64,000 nt of DNA, taken from NCBI GenBank assembly GCA_018398805.1, contig JAGFBZ010001959.1, positions 1 through 64,000 of the forward strand, read 5' to 3'. Positions 1-11,952 of this stretch are shown here, piece after piece; position 1 is the first letter of the stretch; each line of letters opens with the position of its first letter. The notes under the pieces are model-generated. The model was not told where the DNA came from. It did no database searches and was given only the letters and a program-made list of their open reading frames with translations. This DNA is from Hirundichthys speculiger. Lineage: Eukaryota; Chordata; Actinopteri; Beloniformes; Exocoetidae. Both the position numbers and the translations under genes were made by a program.

Positions 1-282
1 CCCCCCCCCCCCCCCCCGCTCTTATCAGTGTGTCAGATAGAGGATCAGCAGGAGAGAGGGCAGATTAGTGGAGATGACCGAGAGCAGAGCAGGACGGAGC
101 CACAGGCCGGATTTCTGAGCACAACAAGCAGGAAACTCATGACAGAAACCTCCTCCTCTGTCTGAGATCACCAGAACCAGGACCAGGGACCAGGACCAGG
201 ACCGGGACCAGGACCAGGACCAGGACCAGGACCAGGGCAGGAGTTCCAGGACCCTGAAGGAGCCTCATCCCTCTCAGCCACC
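1..282 (+). promoter_or_regulatory. probable 5' UTR / promoter-proximal sequence of ripor1
   Basis: The window opens with 17 C. The sequence then runs without an obvious TATA box to a CCAGGA-type hexamer tract (about 174-238) and a strong Kozak context (AGCCACC before the ATG at 283). The transcription start cannot be fixed from the sequence. Part of this stretch may be an upstream intron or promoter instead of UTR. Confidence 0.4.
174..238 (+). repeat. CCAGGA hexanucleotide tract in the presumed 5' UTR
   Basis: About ten imperfect copies of GGACCA/CCAGGA lie 45-110 bp upstream of the candidate start codon. A similar CCTGGA hexamer tract occurs in intron 10 (44305-44385). If transcribed it would lie in the mRNA leader. 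Confidence 0.85.
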
Positions 283-301
283 ATGTACAGCGGATATGGA
301 G
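283..301 (+). CDS. ripor1: ripor1 exon 1, coding part (MYSGYG)
   Basis: An ATG in strong Kozak context opens six codons plus one base and is followed by a GTATGG donor at 302. The single leftover base joins the exon 2 acceptor at 29628 in phase, and reads through SPSRTLST into the canonical MSLSVRP start of RIPOR1 without a stop. The phase match, Kozak context and donor support it as the first coding exon. It is inferred: I recognise no homolog of MYSGYG, and translation could instead begin at the ATG at 29654. Confidence 0.55.
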
Positions 302-360
302 GTATGGACATGTGAAGAGCCACCACAGCTCCTCTGATCAACGTTTCTGAGTATTTATTG
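302..360. other. start of ripor1 intron 1 (302-29627, 29.3 kb)
   Basis: The intron opens with GTATGG and enters the first minisatellite within about 60 bp. About two thirds of this intron is tandem repeat; the rest is transposon debris and short unique stretches described separately. Confidence 0.55.
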
Positions 361-1010
361 AAGTTTCAGGGGTCTCGCTCGGTGTCTCGGTGGTCAACTC
401 GGTGGTCTCGGTGTCTCGGTGGTCTCGGTGGTCTCGGTGGTCTCGGTGGTCAGCCGGTGTCTCGGTGTCAACTCGGTCTCTGTGGTCACGGTGTCTCACG
501 GTGGTCAACTCGGTGTCTCTGTGGTCAACTCGGTGTCCTGGTCACCTCGGTGGTGGTCAACTCGGTGTCTCGGTGGTCTCGGTGGTCTCTGTGTCAACTC
601 GGTGTCTCGTGGTCACTCGGTGTCTCGTGTCAACTCGGTGTGGTCAACTCGGTGTCTCGGTGGTCAACTCGGTGTCTCGGTGGTCAACTCGGTGTCTCTG
701 TAGTCAACTCGGTGTCTCTGTGGTCAACTCGGTGTCTCGTTGGTCAACTCGGTGTCTCGGTGGTCAACTCGGTGTCTCTGTGGTCAACTCGGTGCTCTGT
801 CAACTCTGTGGTCAACTCGGTGTCCCTGTGTCGGTGTCTCGGTGGTCAACTCGGTGTCTCGGTGGTCAACTCGGTGTCTCTGTGGTCAGCTCGGTGTCTC
901 TGTGGTCACTCGGTGTCTCGGTGGTCACCTCGGTGTCTCTGTGGTCAGCTCGGTGTCTCTGTGGTCACCTCAGTGTCTTGGTGGTCAACTCGGTGTGGTT
1001 GGTTTTAGCG
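361..1010 (+). repeat. minisatellite, about 20-bp unit (GGTCAACTCGGTGTCTCGGT)
   Basis: About 30 imperfect copies of a 20-bp unit, with variants CTCTGT/CTCGGT and a simpler GGTCTCGGT prelude at its left edge. Several frames are open across it because stops are rare in the unit. It is not a gene. Confidence 0.95.
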
Positions 1011-1580
1011 CTGTTTCAGCAGTCCCAGTCCAATGTCCGTCAGGTTAAGCGGTGATTGTGATTGTGCGGTTGTGACCTGGTGACCTGTTCAGGTACCTCT
1101 GAGAGCAGGAAGACAGGTGGGATCGGCCCCAGTAGATCCCCGTAACCTCAGGTAGGGATAATAAGGTGAAGTTGTTACTAAATGGACCAGCGAGGACGGT
1201 GGGGAGCTCAGAGTGTCTCCAGGTCTGAGGAGGTGCAGCAGAACCATCTGTTCAGCTGTCAGCTCTCGTCCAGTAACGTCGCAGCCTCGATCGTTGTTGA
1301 TAAGGATCTCCGGCGCTGGGATGGAAGCTGTTCCACTGAAACGACAGCTCTGTTTCTACGAGGAACAAACTTTTTTCTGGCACCACCTTTATAAACAGAG
1401 ACGTGGGAAGACATGCAGCAAAGGGTCTCCAGACCCACGGGCCACGCCGGGTCCACCGCTTCACCTCATCTGACCCGCCAAAGACCATCATGACCTTAGA
1501 GCTGAAACATCTCTGAAGACACAGTGAAGGATGTGGTTGCTTCAGTGTTGACATCAATCCTGAATCGTCATCTTCACTCA
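1011..1580. other. unique intronic sequence, nothing recognised
   Basis: Single-copy-looking DNA between the first minisatellite and the Harbinger-like element. Short open frames on both strands lack any recognisable motif or splice context. Confidence 0.6.
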
Positions 1581-2332
1581 GTGCGTTTACATGGGAAGTT
1601 TAATTCCTCTTTAATTCAGAAATAAAGTTAAAGCCGAATAAAAGTTACCATGTAAACATCTAATTTTACCATGTAAACATCTAATTCCGAATTAAACTTA
1701 ATTCCGAAGTAAGTGGCTGGTTTATTCCCATTTTAATTCCGAATTAAATAATTCCGCGGTCATGTAAACACTCATTCCTGTTTAAATTAATTCCCGTCTT
1801 TCTGCGCATGCTAGTTCTCTGCCCGTCTGTCGCCATGACGCTAATATTCCGCGCTGGGCTTGTTTTCAAAACAAAGTTTCAAGATGGCAGCACGCAGTAA
1901 ACGGTGGTCAAGAGCAGAGACGATTTATTTAATAAATATCTTGGAGGAACTGGAAATAATTAAAAGAACAGATGGCAGGAAACATAAAAATTGTGAGCTT
2001 TTCAAAGTTGTGCGGCCAGGTTAAATGAAGGAGGTTTCACAGATAGAGACGCCACCCAGGTCAAAAATAAGTGGAATGTTGTTGCTAACCAAGTTAGCTA
2101 AGTTTGTTTTCTTCCGGTAGACGTAAAGACGTCCCCCCCCCCCCATCCAATCAGAACCCTTCCCAACCCCCAGACCTAAAGCGGAGTTGGATAAAGCCAA
2201 ACAAACGTGTTTTCCATGTAAACCTCAATTCGGAATTACTATTTCCATGTAAACTCGAAGGAAAATAGTTTAATTCGGAATTATTTAATGTGGAATAATT
2301 AATTCCGAATTAAAAAACATCATGTAACCGCA
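1581..2332. mobile_element. non-autonomous PIF/Harbinger-like DNA transposon
   Basis: The ends are imperfect inverted repeats. The left end reads TGCGTTTACATGG and the right end, reverse-complemented, reads TGCGGTTACATGA. Both are followed by repeated AATTCCGAATTAA and CATGTAAAC motifs within about 150 bp. The middle holds a broken Myb/SANT-like frame, typical of the accessory protein of fish Harbinger elements. No transposase frame remains and the target duplication could not be settled. Confidence 0.65.
1884..2101 (+). pseudogene. Myb/SANT-like (Harbinger accessory protein) fragment, frameshifted
   Basis: An ATG opens MAARSKRWSRAETIYLINIL and continues through RTDGRKHKNCELFKVV. It then hits a stop near 2021 because of a one-base shift at about 2010-2020. 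The next frame continues ARLNEGGFTDRDATQVKNKW and NVVANQVS before a stop at 2099-2101. The pattern W-x-R-x-E-T, then a conserved aromatic, then QVKNKW matches the Myb/SANT-like DNA-binding domain carried by Harbinger elements. The frame break and missing C-terminus make it a relic. Confidence 0.65.
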
Positions 2333-2875
2333 GCCAGTGTGTGACTGGACCCCCCCGAGAACAACAACACTGCTTCAGTTTCTACAGACCAGCTCTGGAT
2401 CCGGTCTTATCTGCAGTTTCACCATCAGAAATCACATTCCAGTGGAAACCTCCTCTACGTTCCATGCAGATCATTTTCAGATCTCAGACCAGGAGCCTCC
2501 AGAGCCTCGTTTCATCCAGTTTCACCCTAACCCTGGGTATTAAACACATTTACCGTCTCGGTGCGTCTGTGTTGAACTGTCAGTCACAGGTAGAGCTTTC
2601 TAGAAGTTTAGAAGAGTTTTCTAGAAGACTGGCAGACAGCTGTGCTTGTGCTGAATCAGTGCTCTGGTCAGCAGGAAATGAAAAGCCACATGAACACGTT
2701 GTTGTTCATCCAGCTGTGTTCCAGCTGGGGTGTTTATTAACAAGCTGAAGAGTGTTTCTGGTTAACCAACTACCTTTCAGAGAAACCTGATGCCTGATTT
2801 CTGCTGTTTTACCTCTTAGAGCTTCAGCTGCTCCTCTTGGTGTCTAGTTGTCCAGTGACAGTAAACAACAGTATG
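2333..2875. other. unique intronic sequence, nothing recognised
   Basis: Non-repetitive intron 1 sequence. Short open frames here show no recognisable domain. Confidence 0.55.
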
Positions 2876-3245
2876 GTTAACCCTAACCCTAACCTAACCC
2901 TAACCTAACCTTAACCTAACCTTAACCTAGCCCTAACCCTAGCCCTAACCTAACCTTAACCTAGCCCTAACCCTAACCCTAACCTAACCCTAACCCTAAC
3001 CTAGCCCTAACCCTGCCCTAACCCTAACCTAACCTAACCCCCTAACCCTAACCCTAACCTAACCTTAACCGCCCTAACCCTAGCCCTAACCTAGCCCTAA
3101 CCCTAACCCTAACCTAACCTTAACCTAACCTAAGTAACCTAACCCGCCCTAACCGAACCCTAACCTACCTAGCCCTAACCTAACCTAAACCCTAACCCTA
3201 AACCTCCTAACCTTAACCTAGCCCTAACCGAGAGAACCTGCTAAC
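2876..3245 (+). repeat. interstitial telomere-like repeat (CCCTAA/CCTAA, degenerate)
   Basis: About 370 bp of CCCTAA, CCTAA and CCTTAA units in the C-rich orientation on the + strand, decaying to scattered CCTAA motifs until about 3400. The unit is the vertebrate telomere hexamer with many five-base variants, so it is an old or slippage-derived interstitial array and not a chromosome end. Confidence 0.85.
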
Positions 3246-3409
3246 CTGTAACTAACCTAACCCTAAGGAACCTAGCAGAAACCTGTGTCTGGTTAACCCT
3301 CCAGTCCTAACTTTAAATTCTTAACCCTCCTTAACTGCATGTAACCTTACTTTAACCTAACTGGAGCATTTTTGAACCCTAACCTCCCCCTAACTGCCAA
3401 CCCGAACTG

Positions 3410-4115
3410 CTGCAGGAAATGACTTTATTTGACATATTGACCTCCTGTGGGAGTGGTTCTCTAAGTAAATAGTTGTTGTTGCAGACTCTCACGGGCAGAT
3501 GGAAGGAGCGGTGGTCTGGGTTTGACCCACGTTCTGGTTCTGGTTCTTTTTCATCCACTCATTCTAGAAAACCTCTTGCCTCTGTTCTGATTGGATATTG
3601 AAGCGGTTGGATGAGTGAACTCCCACTGATTCTATTGGCTGAGCAGGTGTCAATCACCCACATCCCTCAGGCCTTCCTGAGATAAGTCCTTCTAGAAACA
3701 TCCATAGACAGAAGATCCCTGATGCTAACAGACCAGAGCCGCTCTCTCAGTGACATTTAGATGAAATAAAATGTGTTTTATTGTTTAGTTGTTGAAAAAC
3801 CTCGGTGATCTAGGTATGAATAAATCTACCAAAGGTCTAAAACTCTAAACGTCTGGTCCAATAAATGCTGAGATGTTCTGGAACGTTCAGGTTTGAGTTT
3901 ACACTGAAATGAGCTGTAGAAGAGGAAGATCTGGTCATTTCAGAGCAGGAATCTCTCCAGAAGACATTTTAATAACCAGGTCTGATGGTCCAGACACCTG
4001 TAGGAGGCCGGAACCAGAACTAGATGTTTCAGAGACTGGTATGGTTCTGGTTGGATCCAGGAGAGTATTAATGTGTAAACTTCTGTGATGTCAGATCTTT
4101 AATCATTAACAGAGT
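3410..4115. other. unique intronic sequence, nothing recognised
   Basis: Single-copy-looking intron 1 DNA between the telomere-like tract and the 75-bp minisatellite. Confidence 0.55.
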
Positions 4116-4189
4116 GTTTGTCAGTGGGGCCTCCTGCTGACCTCCACAGATCATTTCCAGACAGGAGCTCAGAGCTGGAGCCTGGTCCT

Positions 4190-7100
4190 GGTCCAGTTTA
4201 CCGGTACTGGGACCAGAACCTGTGGTACCGGAACCAGTTTACGGGTCCTGGTCTAGGACCTCCTCATTCCAGTTTACCGGTACTGGGACCGGAACCTGTA
4301 GTACCGGGACCAGTTTACTGGGTGCTGGTCTGGGAGCTCCTCATTCCAGTTTACACGTACTGGGACCGGTACTGGGACCGGAACCTGTGGTACCTGGACC
4401 AGTTTACTGGTCCTGGTCTAGACCTCCTCATTCCAGTTTACAGGTACTGGGACCAGTACCTGTAGTACCGGGACCAGTTTACAGGTGCTGGTCTGGACCT
4501 CCTCATTCCAGTTTACCAGTACTGGGACCGGAACCTGTAGTACCGGGACCAGTAAACTGGTCCTGGTCTAGACCTCACTCATTCCAGTTTACCGGTACTG
4601 GGACCGGAACCTGTAGTACCGGGACCAGTTTACTGGTCCTGGTCTAGACCTCACTCATTCCAGTTTACCGGTACTGGGACCGGAACCTGTAGTACCGGGA
4701 CCAGTTTACTGGTCCTGGTCTAGACCTCCTTTCCAGTTTACCGTACTGGGACCGGAACCTGTAGTACCGGGACCAGTTTACTGTCTGGTCTAGACCTCCT
4801 CATTCCGTTTACAGGGGACCCTGTAGTACCGGGACCAGTTTACTGGTCCTGGTCTAGACCTCCTCATTCCAGTTTACAGGTACTGGGGCCTGTAGTACCG
4901 GACCATTTACCCTGGTCTAGACCTCCTCATCCAGTTTTACGGTACTTGGACCGGAACCTGTAGTACCGGGACCAGTTACTGGTCCTGGTCCTAGACCTCC
5001 TCATTTTCCAGTTTACAGGTACTGGGACCGGAACCTGTAGTACCGGGACCAGTTTACTGGTCCTGTCTAGACCTCCTCATTCCAGTTTACAGGTACTGGG
5101 ACCGGTACCGGGACCAGTTTACTGGTCCTGGTCTAGACCTCCCACCATTTTAACGGTACTGGGACCGGAACCTTAGTACCGGACCAGTTTACTGGTCCTG
5201 ACCTCTCATTCCAGTTTACAGGTACTGGGACCGGAACCTGTAGTTACCGGGACCAGTTTACTGTCCTGGTCTAGACCTCCTCATTCCAGTTTACCGGTAC
5301 TGGGACCAGGAACCTGTAGTACCGGGACCAGTTTACTGGTGCTGGTCTGGGACCTCCTATTCAGTTTACAGGTACTGGGACCAGAACCTGTAGTACCGGG
5401 GACCAGTTTACGGGTGCCTGGTCTGGGCCTCCTCATTTCAGTTTACAGGTACTGGACCAGAACCTGTAGTACCGGGACCAGTTTACTGGTCCTGGTCTAG
5501 ACCTCTCATTCCAGTTTACAGGTACTGGGACCGGAACCTGTAGTACCCGGGACCAGTTTACTGGTCCTGGTCTAGACCTCCTCATTCCAGTTTACAGGTA
5601 CTGGGACCGGTACCTGTATAACCCCGGGACCAGTTTACTGGTCCTGGTCTAGACCTCCTCATTCCAGTTTACCGGTACTAGGACCGGAAACCTGTAGTAC
5701 CGGGACCAGTTTACTGGTCCTGGTCTAGACCTCACTCATTCCAGTTTACAGTACTGGGGTACTGGGACCGGAACCTGTAGTACCGGGACCAGTTTACTGG
5801 TCCTGGTCTAGACCTCCTCATTCCAGTTTACAGGTACTGGGACCGGTACTGGGACCGGAACCTGTAGTACCGGGACCAGTTTACTGGTCCTGGTCTAGAC
5901 CTCCTCATTCCAGTTTACCGGTACTGGGACCGGAACCTGTAGTACCGGGACCAGTTTACTGGTCCTGGTCTAGACCTCCTCATTCCAGTTTACAGGTACT
6001 GGGACCGGTACTGGGACCTGTAGTACCGGGACCAGTTTTACTGGTCCTGGTCTAGACCTCCTCATTCCAGTTTACCGGTACTGGGACCGGAACCTGTAGT
6101 ACCGGGACCAGTTTACTGGTCCTGGTCTAGACCTCCTCATTCCAGTTTACCGGTACTGGGACCGGAACCTGTAGTACCGGGACCAGTTTACTGGTCCTGG
6201 TCTAGACCTCCTCATTCCAGTTTACAGGTACTGGGACCGGTACCTGTAGTACCGGGACCAGTTTACTGGTCCTGGTCTAGACCTCCTCATTCCAGTTTAC
6301 CGGTACTGGGACCGGAACCTGTAGTACCGGGACCAGTTTACTGGTCCTGGTCTAGACCTCCTCATTCCAGTTTACAGGTACTGGGACCGGAACCTGTAGT
6401 ACCGGGACCAGTTTACTGGTCCTGGTCTAGACCTCCTCATTCCAGTTTACAGGTACTGGGACCGGTACTGGGACCGGAACCTGTAGTACCGGGACCAGTT
6501 TACTGGTCCTGGTCTAGACCTCCTCATTCCAGTTTACCGGTACTGGGACCAGAACCTGTAGTACCGGGACCAGTTTACTGGTCCTGGTCTAGACCTCACT
6601 CATTCCAGTTTACAGGTACTGGGACCGGAACCTGTAGTACCGGGACCAGTTTACTGGTCCTGGTCTAGACCTCCTCATTCCAGTTTACAGGTACTGGGAC
6701 CGGAACCTGTAGTACCGGGACCAGTTTACTGGTCCTGGTCTAGACCTCCTCATTCCAGTTTACAGGTACTGGGACCGGAACCTGTAGTACCGGGACCAGT
6801 TTACTGGTCCTGGTCTAGACCTCCTCATTCCAGTTTACAGGTACTGGGACCGGTACCTGTAGTACCGGGACCAGTTTACTGGTCCTGGTCTAGACCTCCT
6901 CATTCCAGTTTACCGGTACTAGGACCGGAACCTGTAGTACCGGGACCAGTTTACTGGTCCTGGTCTAGACCTCACTCATTCCAGTTTACAGGTACTGGGA
7001 CCAGTACCTGTAGTACCGGGACCAGTTTACTGGTGCTGGTCTGGGAGCTCCTTATTTCAGTTTACAGGTACTGGGACCAGAACCTGTAGTACCGGGACCA

Positions 7101-9910
7101 GTTTACGGGTGCTGGTCTGGGAGCTCCTTATTTCAGTTTACAGGTACTGGGACCAGAACCTGTAGTACCGGGACCAGTTTACTGGTCCTGGTCTAGACCT
7201 CCTCATTCCAGTTTACAGGTACTGGGACCGGAACCTGTAGTACCGGGACCAGTTTACTGGTCCTGGTCTAGACCTCCTCATTCCAGTTTACAGGTACTGG
7301 GACCGGTACCTGTAGTACCGGGACCAGTTTACTGGTCCTGGTCTAGACCTCCTCATTCCAGTTTACCGGTACTAGGACCGGAACCTGTAGTACCGGGACC
7401 AGTTTACTGGTCCTGGTCTAGACCTCACTCATTCCAGTTTACAGGTACTGGGACCGGTACTGGGACCGGAACCTGTAGTACCGGGACCAGTTTACTGGTC
7501 CTGGTCTAGACCTCCTCATTCCAGTTTACAGGTACTGGGACCGGTACTGGGACCGGAACCTGTAGTACCGGGACCAGTTTACTGGTCCTGGTCTAGACCT
7601 CCTCATTCCAGTTTACCGGTACTGGGACCAGAACCTGTAGTACCGGGACCAGTTTACTGGTCCTGGTCTAGACCTCCTCATTCCAGTTTACAGGTACTGG
7701 GACCGGTACTGGGACCGGAACCTGTAGTACCGGGACCAGTTTACTGGTCCTGGTCTAGACCTCCTCATTCCAGTTTACAGGTACTGGACCGACCGGACCT
7801 GTAGTACCGGGACCAGTTTACTGGTCCTGGTCTAGACCTCCTCATTCCAGTTTACCGGTACTGGGACCGGAACCTGTAGTACCGGGACCAGTTTACTGGT
7901 CCTGGTCTAGACCTCCTCATTCCAGTTTACAGGTACTGGGGACCAGTACCTGTAGTACCGGGGACCAGTTTTACTGTCCTGGTCTAGACCTCCTCATTCC
8001 AGTTTACCGGTACTGGGACCGGAACCTGTAGTACCGGGACCAGTTTACTGGTCCTGGTCTAGACCTCCTCATTCCAGTTTACCGGTACTAGGACCGGAAC
8101 CTGTAGTACCGGACCAGTTTACTGGTCCTGGTCTAGACCTCCTCATTCCAGTTTACAGTACTGGGACCGGTACTGGGACCGGAACCTGTAGTACCGGGGA
8201 CCAGTTTACTGGTCTGGTCTAGACCTCCTCATTCCAGTTTACAGGTACTGGGACCGGAACCTGTAGTACCGGGACCAGTTTTACTGGTCCTGGTCTAGAC
8301 CCTCCCATTCAGTTTACAGGTACTGGGACCAGTACCTGTAGTACCGGGACCAGTTTTACTGGTCCTGGTCTAGACCTCCTCATTCCAGTTTACAGGTACT
8401 GGACCGGAACCTGTAGTACCGGGACCAGTTTTACTGGTCCTGGTCTAGACCTCCTCATTCCAGTTTACAGGTACTGGGACCGGAACCTGTAGTACCGGGA
8501 CCAGTTTTACTGGTCCTGGTCTAGACCTCACTCATTCCAGTTTACAGGTACTGGGACCGGTACTGGACCGGAACCTGTAGTACCGGGACCAGTTTACTGG
8601 TCCTGGTCTAGACCTCCTCATTCCAGTTTACAGGTACTGGGACCGGTACTGGGACCGGGAACCTTGTAGTACCGGGACCAGTTACTGGTCCTGGTCTAGG
8701 ACCTCCTCATTCCAGTTTACAGGTACTGGGACCCGGTAAACCTGTAGTACCGGGACCAGTTTACTGGTCCTGGTCTAGACCTCCTCATTCCAGTTTTACC
8801 GGTACTGGGACCAGGGACCGGAACCTGTAGTACCGGGACCAGTTTACTGGTCCTGGTCTAGACCTCCTCATTCCAGTTTACCGGTACTGGGACCGGAACC
8901 TGTAGTACCGGGACCAGTTTACTGGTCCTGGTCTAGACCTCCTCATTCCAGTTTACAGGTACTGGGACCAGTTACCTGTAGTACCGGGACCAGTTTACTG
9001 GTCCTGGTCTAGACCTCCCATTCCAGTACCGGTATGGGACCAGGAACCTGTAGTACCGGACCAGTTTACTGGTGCTGGTCTAGACCTCCTCATTCCAGTT
9101 TACAGGTACTGGGACCGGAACCTGTAGTACCGGGACCAGTTTACTGGTCCTGGTCTAGACCTCCTCATTCCAGTTTACCGGTACTGGGACCGGAACCTGT
9201 AGTACCGGGACCAGTTTACTGGTCCTGGTCTAGACCTCCTCATTCCAGTTTACCGGTACTGGGACCGGAACCTGTAGTACCGGGACCAGTTTACTGGTCC
9301 TGGTCTAGACCTCACTCATTCCAGTTTACCGGTACTGGGACCGGTACTGGGACCGGAACCTGTAGTACCGGGACCAGTTTACTGGTCCTGGTCTAGACCT
9401 CCTCATTCCAGTTTACAGGTACTGGGACCAGTACCTGTAGTACCGGGACCAGTTTACTGGTGCTGGTCTGGGAGCTCCTCATTTCAGTTTACTGGTACTG
9501 GGACCAGTACCTGTAGTACCGGGACCAGTTTACTGGTGCTGGTCTGGGAGCTCCTCATTCCAGTTTACTGGTACTGGGACCAGTACCTGTAGTACCGGGA
9601 CTAGTTTACTGGTGCTGGTCTGGGAGCTCCTCATTTCAGTTTACCGGTACTGGGACCAGTACCGGTAAACTGGTGCCAGTACTACATGTACTGGTCTCAG
9701 TACTGGTCCCAGTACCAGTAAACTGGTCCCGGTACTACAGGTACTGGCCCCAGTACCTGTAGTACCGGGACCAGTTTACAGATACCAGGACGAGTTTACT
9801 GGTACCGGGACCAGTTAACTGGTACCGGGACCAGTACCAAGACCAGTACCTGTAGTACCGGGACCAGTTTACTGGTATCGGAGCCAGTTTACAGGTACTG
9901 GGACCAGTTC
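4190..9910 (+). repeat. large minisatellite, 75-bp unit, about 75 copies
   Basis: The unit contains GGTACTGGGACCGGAACC, then TGTAGTACCGGGACCAG, TTTACTGGTCCTGGTCTAG and ACCTCCTCATTCCAGTTTAC. The period was measured at 75 bp around 6061-6211. Length variants carry an extra 12-bp GGTACTGGGACC step. Because 75 is divisible by three, some copies read as open frames, but these are not genes. Copies at about 4730-5530 and 7770-9060 carry many single-base indels, while 5800-7700 is nearly perfect. The right edge flips orientation. Confidence 0.97.
9718..9779. repeat. perfect inverted repeat, 30-bp arms, 2-bp spacer
   Basis: The arms at 9718-9747 and 9750-9779 are exact reverse complements around CC. 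It forms where the 75-bp array changes orientation, so each arm is a piece of the monomer facing the other. Confidence 0.9.
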
Positions 9911-9914
9911 TGGT

Positions 9915-10225
9915 TCCATAGTGGTATATTCTAGTTTATTTTAGTCTTTGCAGCTCTTTTCTGTAGTGACATTGTGTATTATAGTGTATACTGGTTTTAT
10001 AGTGGTTTCTACTGGTGTCATACTGGTTTCATGTTAGTTTCACACTGGTGTTTTGGTGTATTCTGTCACCGTTAGTAAAGTGTGTAACAGGAAGTAGCAG
10101 CAGTATGAACGGAGGTTAACTTCTATAATAACCGTGAACACTGACCTGCAGCAGGAACTCCAGACTGAGGCCACATGTTCCTGAACTCATTTGGTACTTG
10201 GAAAATAATTATATAATATTGGCTT
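9915..10225. other. unique intronic sequence between arrays, nothing recognised
   Basis: AT-richer spacer with TATAGTGGT-like short repeats near 9920-10040. No coding or RNA feature seen. Confidence 0.5.
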
Positions 10226-10800
10226 TAACGCTAGAGGTGCTAGCGTAGGTCAGAGCAGCTGTCGACCACTAGCGTAGGTCAGAGCAGCAGCTGACCACTA
10301 GCGTAGGTCAGAGCAGCGACTGACCTCTAGCGTAGGTCAGAGCAGCTGTTGACCACTACCGTAGGTCAGAGCAGTAACTGACCTCTAGCGTAGGTCAGAG
10401 CAGCGGTTGACCTCTAGCGTAGGTCAGAGCAGTAGCTGACCTCTAGCGTAGGTCAGAGCAGCGGCTGACCTCTAGCGTAGGTCAGAGCAGCGACTGACCA
10501 TTAGCATAGGTCAGATCAGCAGTTGACCACTAGCATAGGTCATAGCGCAGTCGATCACTAGCGTAGGTCAGATCAGCAGTTGACCACTAGCGTAGGTCAG
10601 AGCAGCTGTTGACCACTAGCGTAGGTCAGAGCAGCTGTCGACCACTAGCGTAGGTCAGAGCAGTAGCTGACCACTAGTGTAGGTCAGATCAGCAGTTGAC
10701 CACTAGCGTAGGTCATAGCGCAGTCGACCACTAGCGTAGGTTAGAGCAGTAGCTGACCACTAGTGTAGGTCAGAGCAGCGGTTGACCACTAGTGAGCAGT
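10226..10800 (+). repeat. minisatellite, 29-bp unit
   Basis: About 19 copies built on CTAGCGTAGGTCAGAGCAGC followed by GGCTGACCA or GTTGACCT. The period was measured at 29 bp (10385 to 10414). Each unit contains the inverted pair GGTCAG and CTGACC, a 6-bp stem with an 8-base loop. Confidence 0.95.
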
Positions 10801-11944
10801 CGGGAAGCTGTGAATACGGATACTTCTGCCCCCTGTGGAGACGTCCAGTATCACATCTAATGTAGAACTGAAGCAACAAACATTCACAACAAAGCTGGAC
10901 GTGCAAACGGACGTGAACACTTGATCAGGCTGCAGGTGTATCCCAGACCTGATTCTCTGATGGGTAATGACGGATCAAGAGCTTGATGCTCCTCACCTGG
11001 AGTAGGAGGCCAGGCTGGGCCTTAGATGTTAGGGTGTGGTTGGGTTCTGTGGGCTCAGCACCTGCAGGACGGATCCTAGCGGTCGAGTCGTACCGGTCGG
11101 TAATGCAGTGTCATTTGATGAGTGGCTGAAGGGTGGGCCAGGGGTTGCTAGCCCCCACCAGGGGAACCCCAAGGCTCTATTTTGGGGGCGTTGCAGTTTT
11201 GGGATCAGTTTGGGGTCAATATTTAAGAAATCTGTCTTTTCACGGATTTACAGATGATTCAAATAAATGTACCTGTTAAATCTTTGAGATTCTGCTTCTC
11301 TGCAGCTGTTTGATGAGCTGAGAAACATTCTGTCTCAAAGAAAAGGAGACAGACGGTTGTCTCTGTCTCTCAGGTCAGGTGTGTCTCTGCTCTTTGAGGT
11401 CGTTAACGTATTCATTAGTTTGGGTCTGATTGTTGACACGTTTAATCATGACAGATCAGTTCTGCTGGTCTCCCGGTCCAGGCTGATGTCCACCAGCATG
11501 GCCTCTCCCGGTAACTGGGCAGTAACTGGAAACGCTGGTTCTTTCCTGTGACTCAGTAAAGCCGGTCGGACTCTAACCCCGCCCACAGGAAGTCCCTCCC
11601 CCCAGGGTTTCCTTTCAGCAGCAGAGACCCGAGCAGGGGGGTTTCTGGGGACCACTGGTTCTGGGAAACAGAGCTCTGAAGGGAATAACAGTCTGGAAAA
11701 AGCTGATCAGACATGTCAGCCAGATGTTCACCTCCCTCAGAAATGATTCATGAAGGTGTTTCCATCGGAAAGTCCACCAACACCGTCTCTGGACATGTCA
11801 ACACCAGGAACTCAGACTCCGTAAGATGGTTGCTGAAGATGGAGATGGAACTTCTGCTGGTGTAGACGTCCATCGACTGTAGAAGAAGAATCCAACACGA
11901 CCCCTGTGATGTCATCCAGAGCATCTGGTGGTTGACATCTGGGC
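10801..11944. other. unique intronic sequence, nothing recognised
   Basis: About 1.1 kb of single-copy-looking intron 1 DNA ahead of the hAT element. Short open frames on both strands lack recognisable motifs. Confidence 0.55.
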
Positions 11945-11952
11945 TGGAAGAT

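Noticed and set aside
2876..3245. Chromosome end (telomere)
   Set aside because: Only about 370 bp, degenerate with five-base variants, and followed by more than 60 kb of genic sequence.
4190..9910. CRISPR array or bacterial repeat locus
   Set aside because: Copies are adjacent with no variable spacers, and the context is a vertebrate intron.
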